From Alteromonadaceae bacterium (GTDB taxonomy: Bacteria > Pseudomonadota > Gammaproteobacteria > Pseudomonadales > Oleiphilaceae), in the NCBI GenBank assembly GCA_013393545.1, contig JABXHG010000155.1, positions 1-5,638 on the forward strand: 5,638 nt of DNA, read 5' to 3'. The translations under genes were made by a program, and so were the position numbers. The notes below the pieces were generated by a model, which had not been told where the DNA came from, did not search any database, and saw only the letters and a program-made list of their open reading frames with translations. Below, piece by piece: positions 5,066-5,638 of this stretch. The stretch's first letter is position 1. Every line of letters begins with the position of its first letter.

Positions 5066-5638
5066 GGGCGATGGCCATCAGATTGCTGTTGCGCATGCCG
5101 TTTTTGGCGATGAGCTCTCGCACCGGTGCCCAGTCCAGGGTGGTGTCGGTGTTCACCGCCAGCTCCCCTTCCCGGCGGTTTTCTTTCAGCAGGTTGATGG
5201 AGTCGATGGGCAATAGGCCCTGCTGCCACAGCGAGCCTTCGTAGGTGTCGTAGGCGCCGCGTTCGCCGGCCAGGGTGGCGGAGGCGCGGATGGCGAAGTA
5301 GCTGAGTTGTTCCATGGCCAGGTCGGCGAACTGCACGGCTTCGGGGCTGGAGTACGGCAGGCCCAGTTGGTAGAGCGCGTCCTGGAAGCCCATGATGCCG
5401 AGGCCCACCGGGCGGTGTTTCAGATTGGAGTTCTTCGCCTGGGGCACGGGGTTTTAGTTGATGTCGATAACGTTATCAAGCAGGCGTAGGGCGGGGTTTA
5501 CGGTGCGCGCCAGGCGCTGCACGTCCAGCTGGCCGTGGTGGATGTGGGCGGCCAGGTTCACGTATCCCAGGTTGCACACGGCTATTTCGTGGCTCCGGTT
5601 GGGGTGGGCGCTTTCGGTCAGCCGGTTGGATCTGTCGG
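5055..5638 (-). pseudogene. nrdA: Interior fragment of class I ribonucleotide reductase large subunit
   Basis: Class I NrdA converts ribonucleoside diphosphates to deoxyribonucleoside diphosphates by radical chemistry, in the cytosol, with a small subunit. The fragment enters from the window edge and shows EIAVCNLG, LLDNVIDIN, then NSNLKHRPVGLGIMGFQDAL, FADLAMEQLSYFA, ERGAYDTYEGSLW, TTLDWAPVRELI and GMRNSNLMAIA, all in family order. It is broken in three ways. A TAA (5456-5454) stands where family members have Tyr in VIDINY; the frame is otherwise unshifted across it. Near the edge, SNRLTE (5630-5613) aligns with the family's SNLCxE, so the thiyl-radical cysteine (E. coli Cys439) is Leu while the flanking Asn and Glu remain. 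Homology stops at the PTATIS phosphate-binding motif (seen as HTAT, to about 5055). The frame then runs through the hairpin and antisense to the transporter's frame until a stop at 4950. The C-terminal third, including the radical-transfer tyrosines and redox cysteines, is absent. The part from GTG 5447 downward looks well conserved, so decay is recent or reflects sequence error. Confidence 0.85.

Noticed and set aside
3980..5113. Several + strand open frames opposite the MFS transporter
   Set aside because: Their Gly/Gln/His-rich or Arg/Ser/Pro-rich sequences are complements of hydrophobic GC-rich codons; no membrane or domain pattern of their own.

Overview
The window looks like a piece of a GC-rich gammaproteobacterial chromosome, most likely from a marine genus such as Marinobacter. 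This rests on recognising an HrpB helicase, a small exported protein resembling DUF6746 and a class I ribonucleotide reductase of proteobacterial type; no database search was possible. The window is densely coded, with no gene-free stretch longer than about 110 bases and no tRNA, rRNA, CRISPR array or insertion sequence that I can see. Its length and the poor match of its right edge to family consensus suggest it may be a whole short contig or the end of one.

Left part (1-2516, + strand): the last codons of an unidentified gene are followed, 6 bases after its stop, by a complete hrpB encoding a DEAH-type ATP-dependent helicase of 824 residues.

Middle (2470-3886, - strand): a gene for an eIF-2B alpha/beta/delta-like (ribose-1,5-bisphosphate isomerase-like) protein converges on hrpB and overlaps its end by 47 bases. 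Its start codon lies in one arm of a long inverted repeat. Upstream of it is a 120-residue, signal-peptide-bearing, acidic protein of unknown function with a good ribosome binding site and a candidate promoter.

Right part (3887-5638, - strand): an MFS transporter resembling the CynX/NimT family appears to have lost its native 5' end. It is joined, out of frame, to an interior fragment of nrdA (class I ribonucleotide reductase large subunit). The junction lies in a near-perfect hairpin with 18-base arms. The nrdA fragment also has an in-frame TAA in place of a conserved tyrosine and, near the window edge, a leucine where the catalytic thiyl-radical cysteine is expected. It is either a decayed, rearranged pseudogene or an assembly or amplification chimera.

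I see no convincing multi-gene novel system. The genes do not form one obvious pathway. The items most worth checking are the nrdA/MFS junction and the structured leader over the start of the eIF-2B-like gene.
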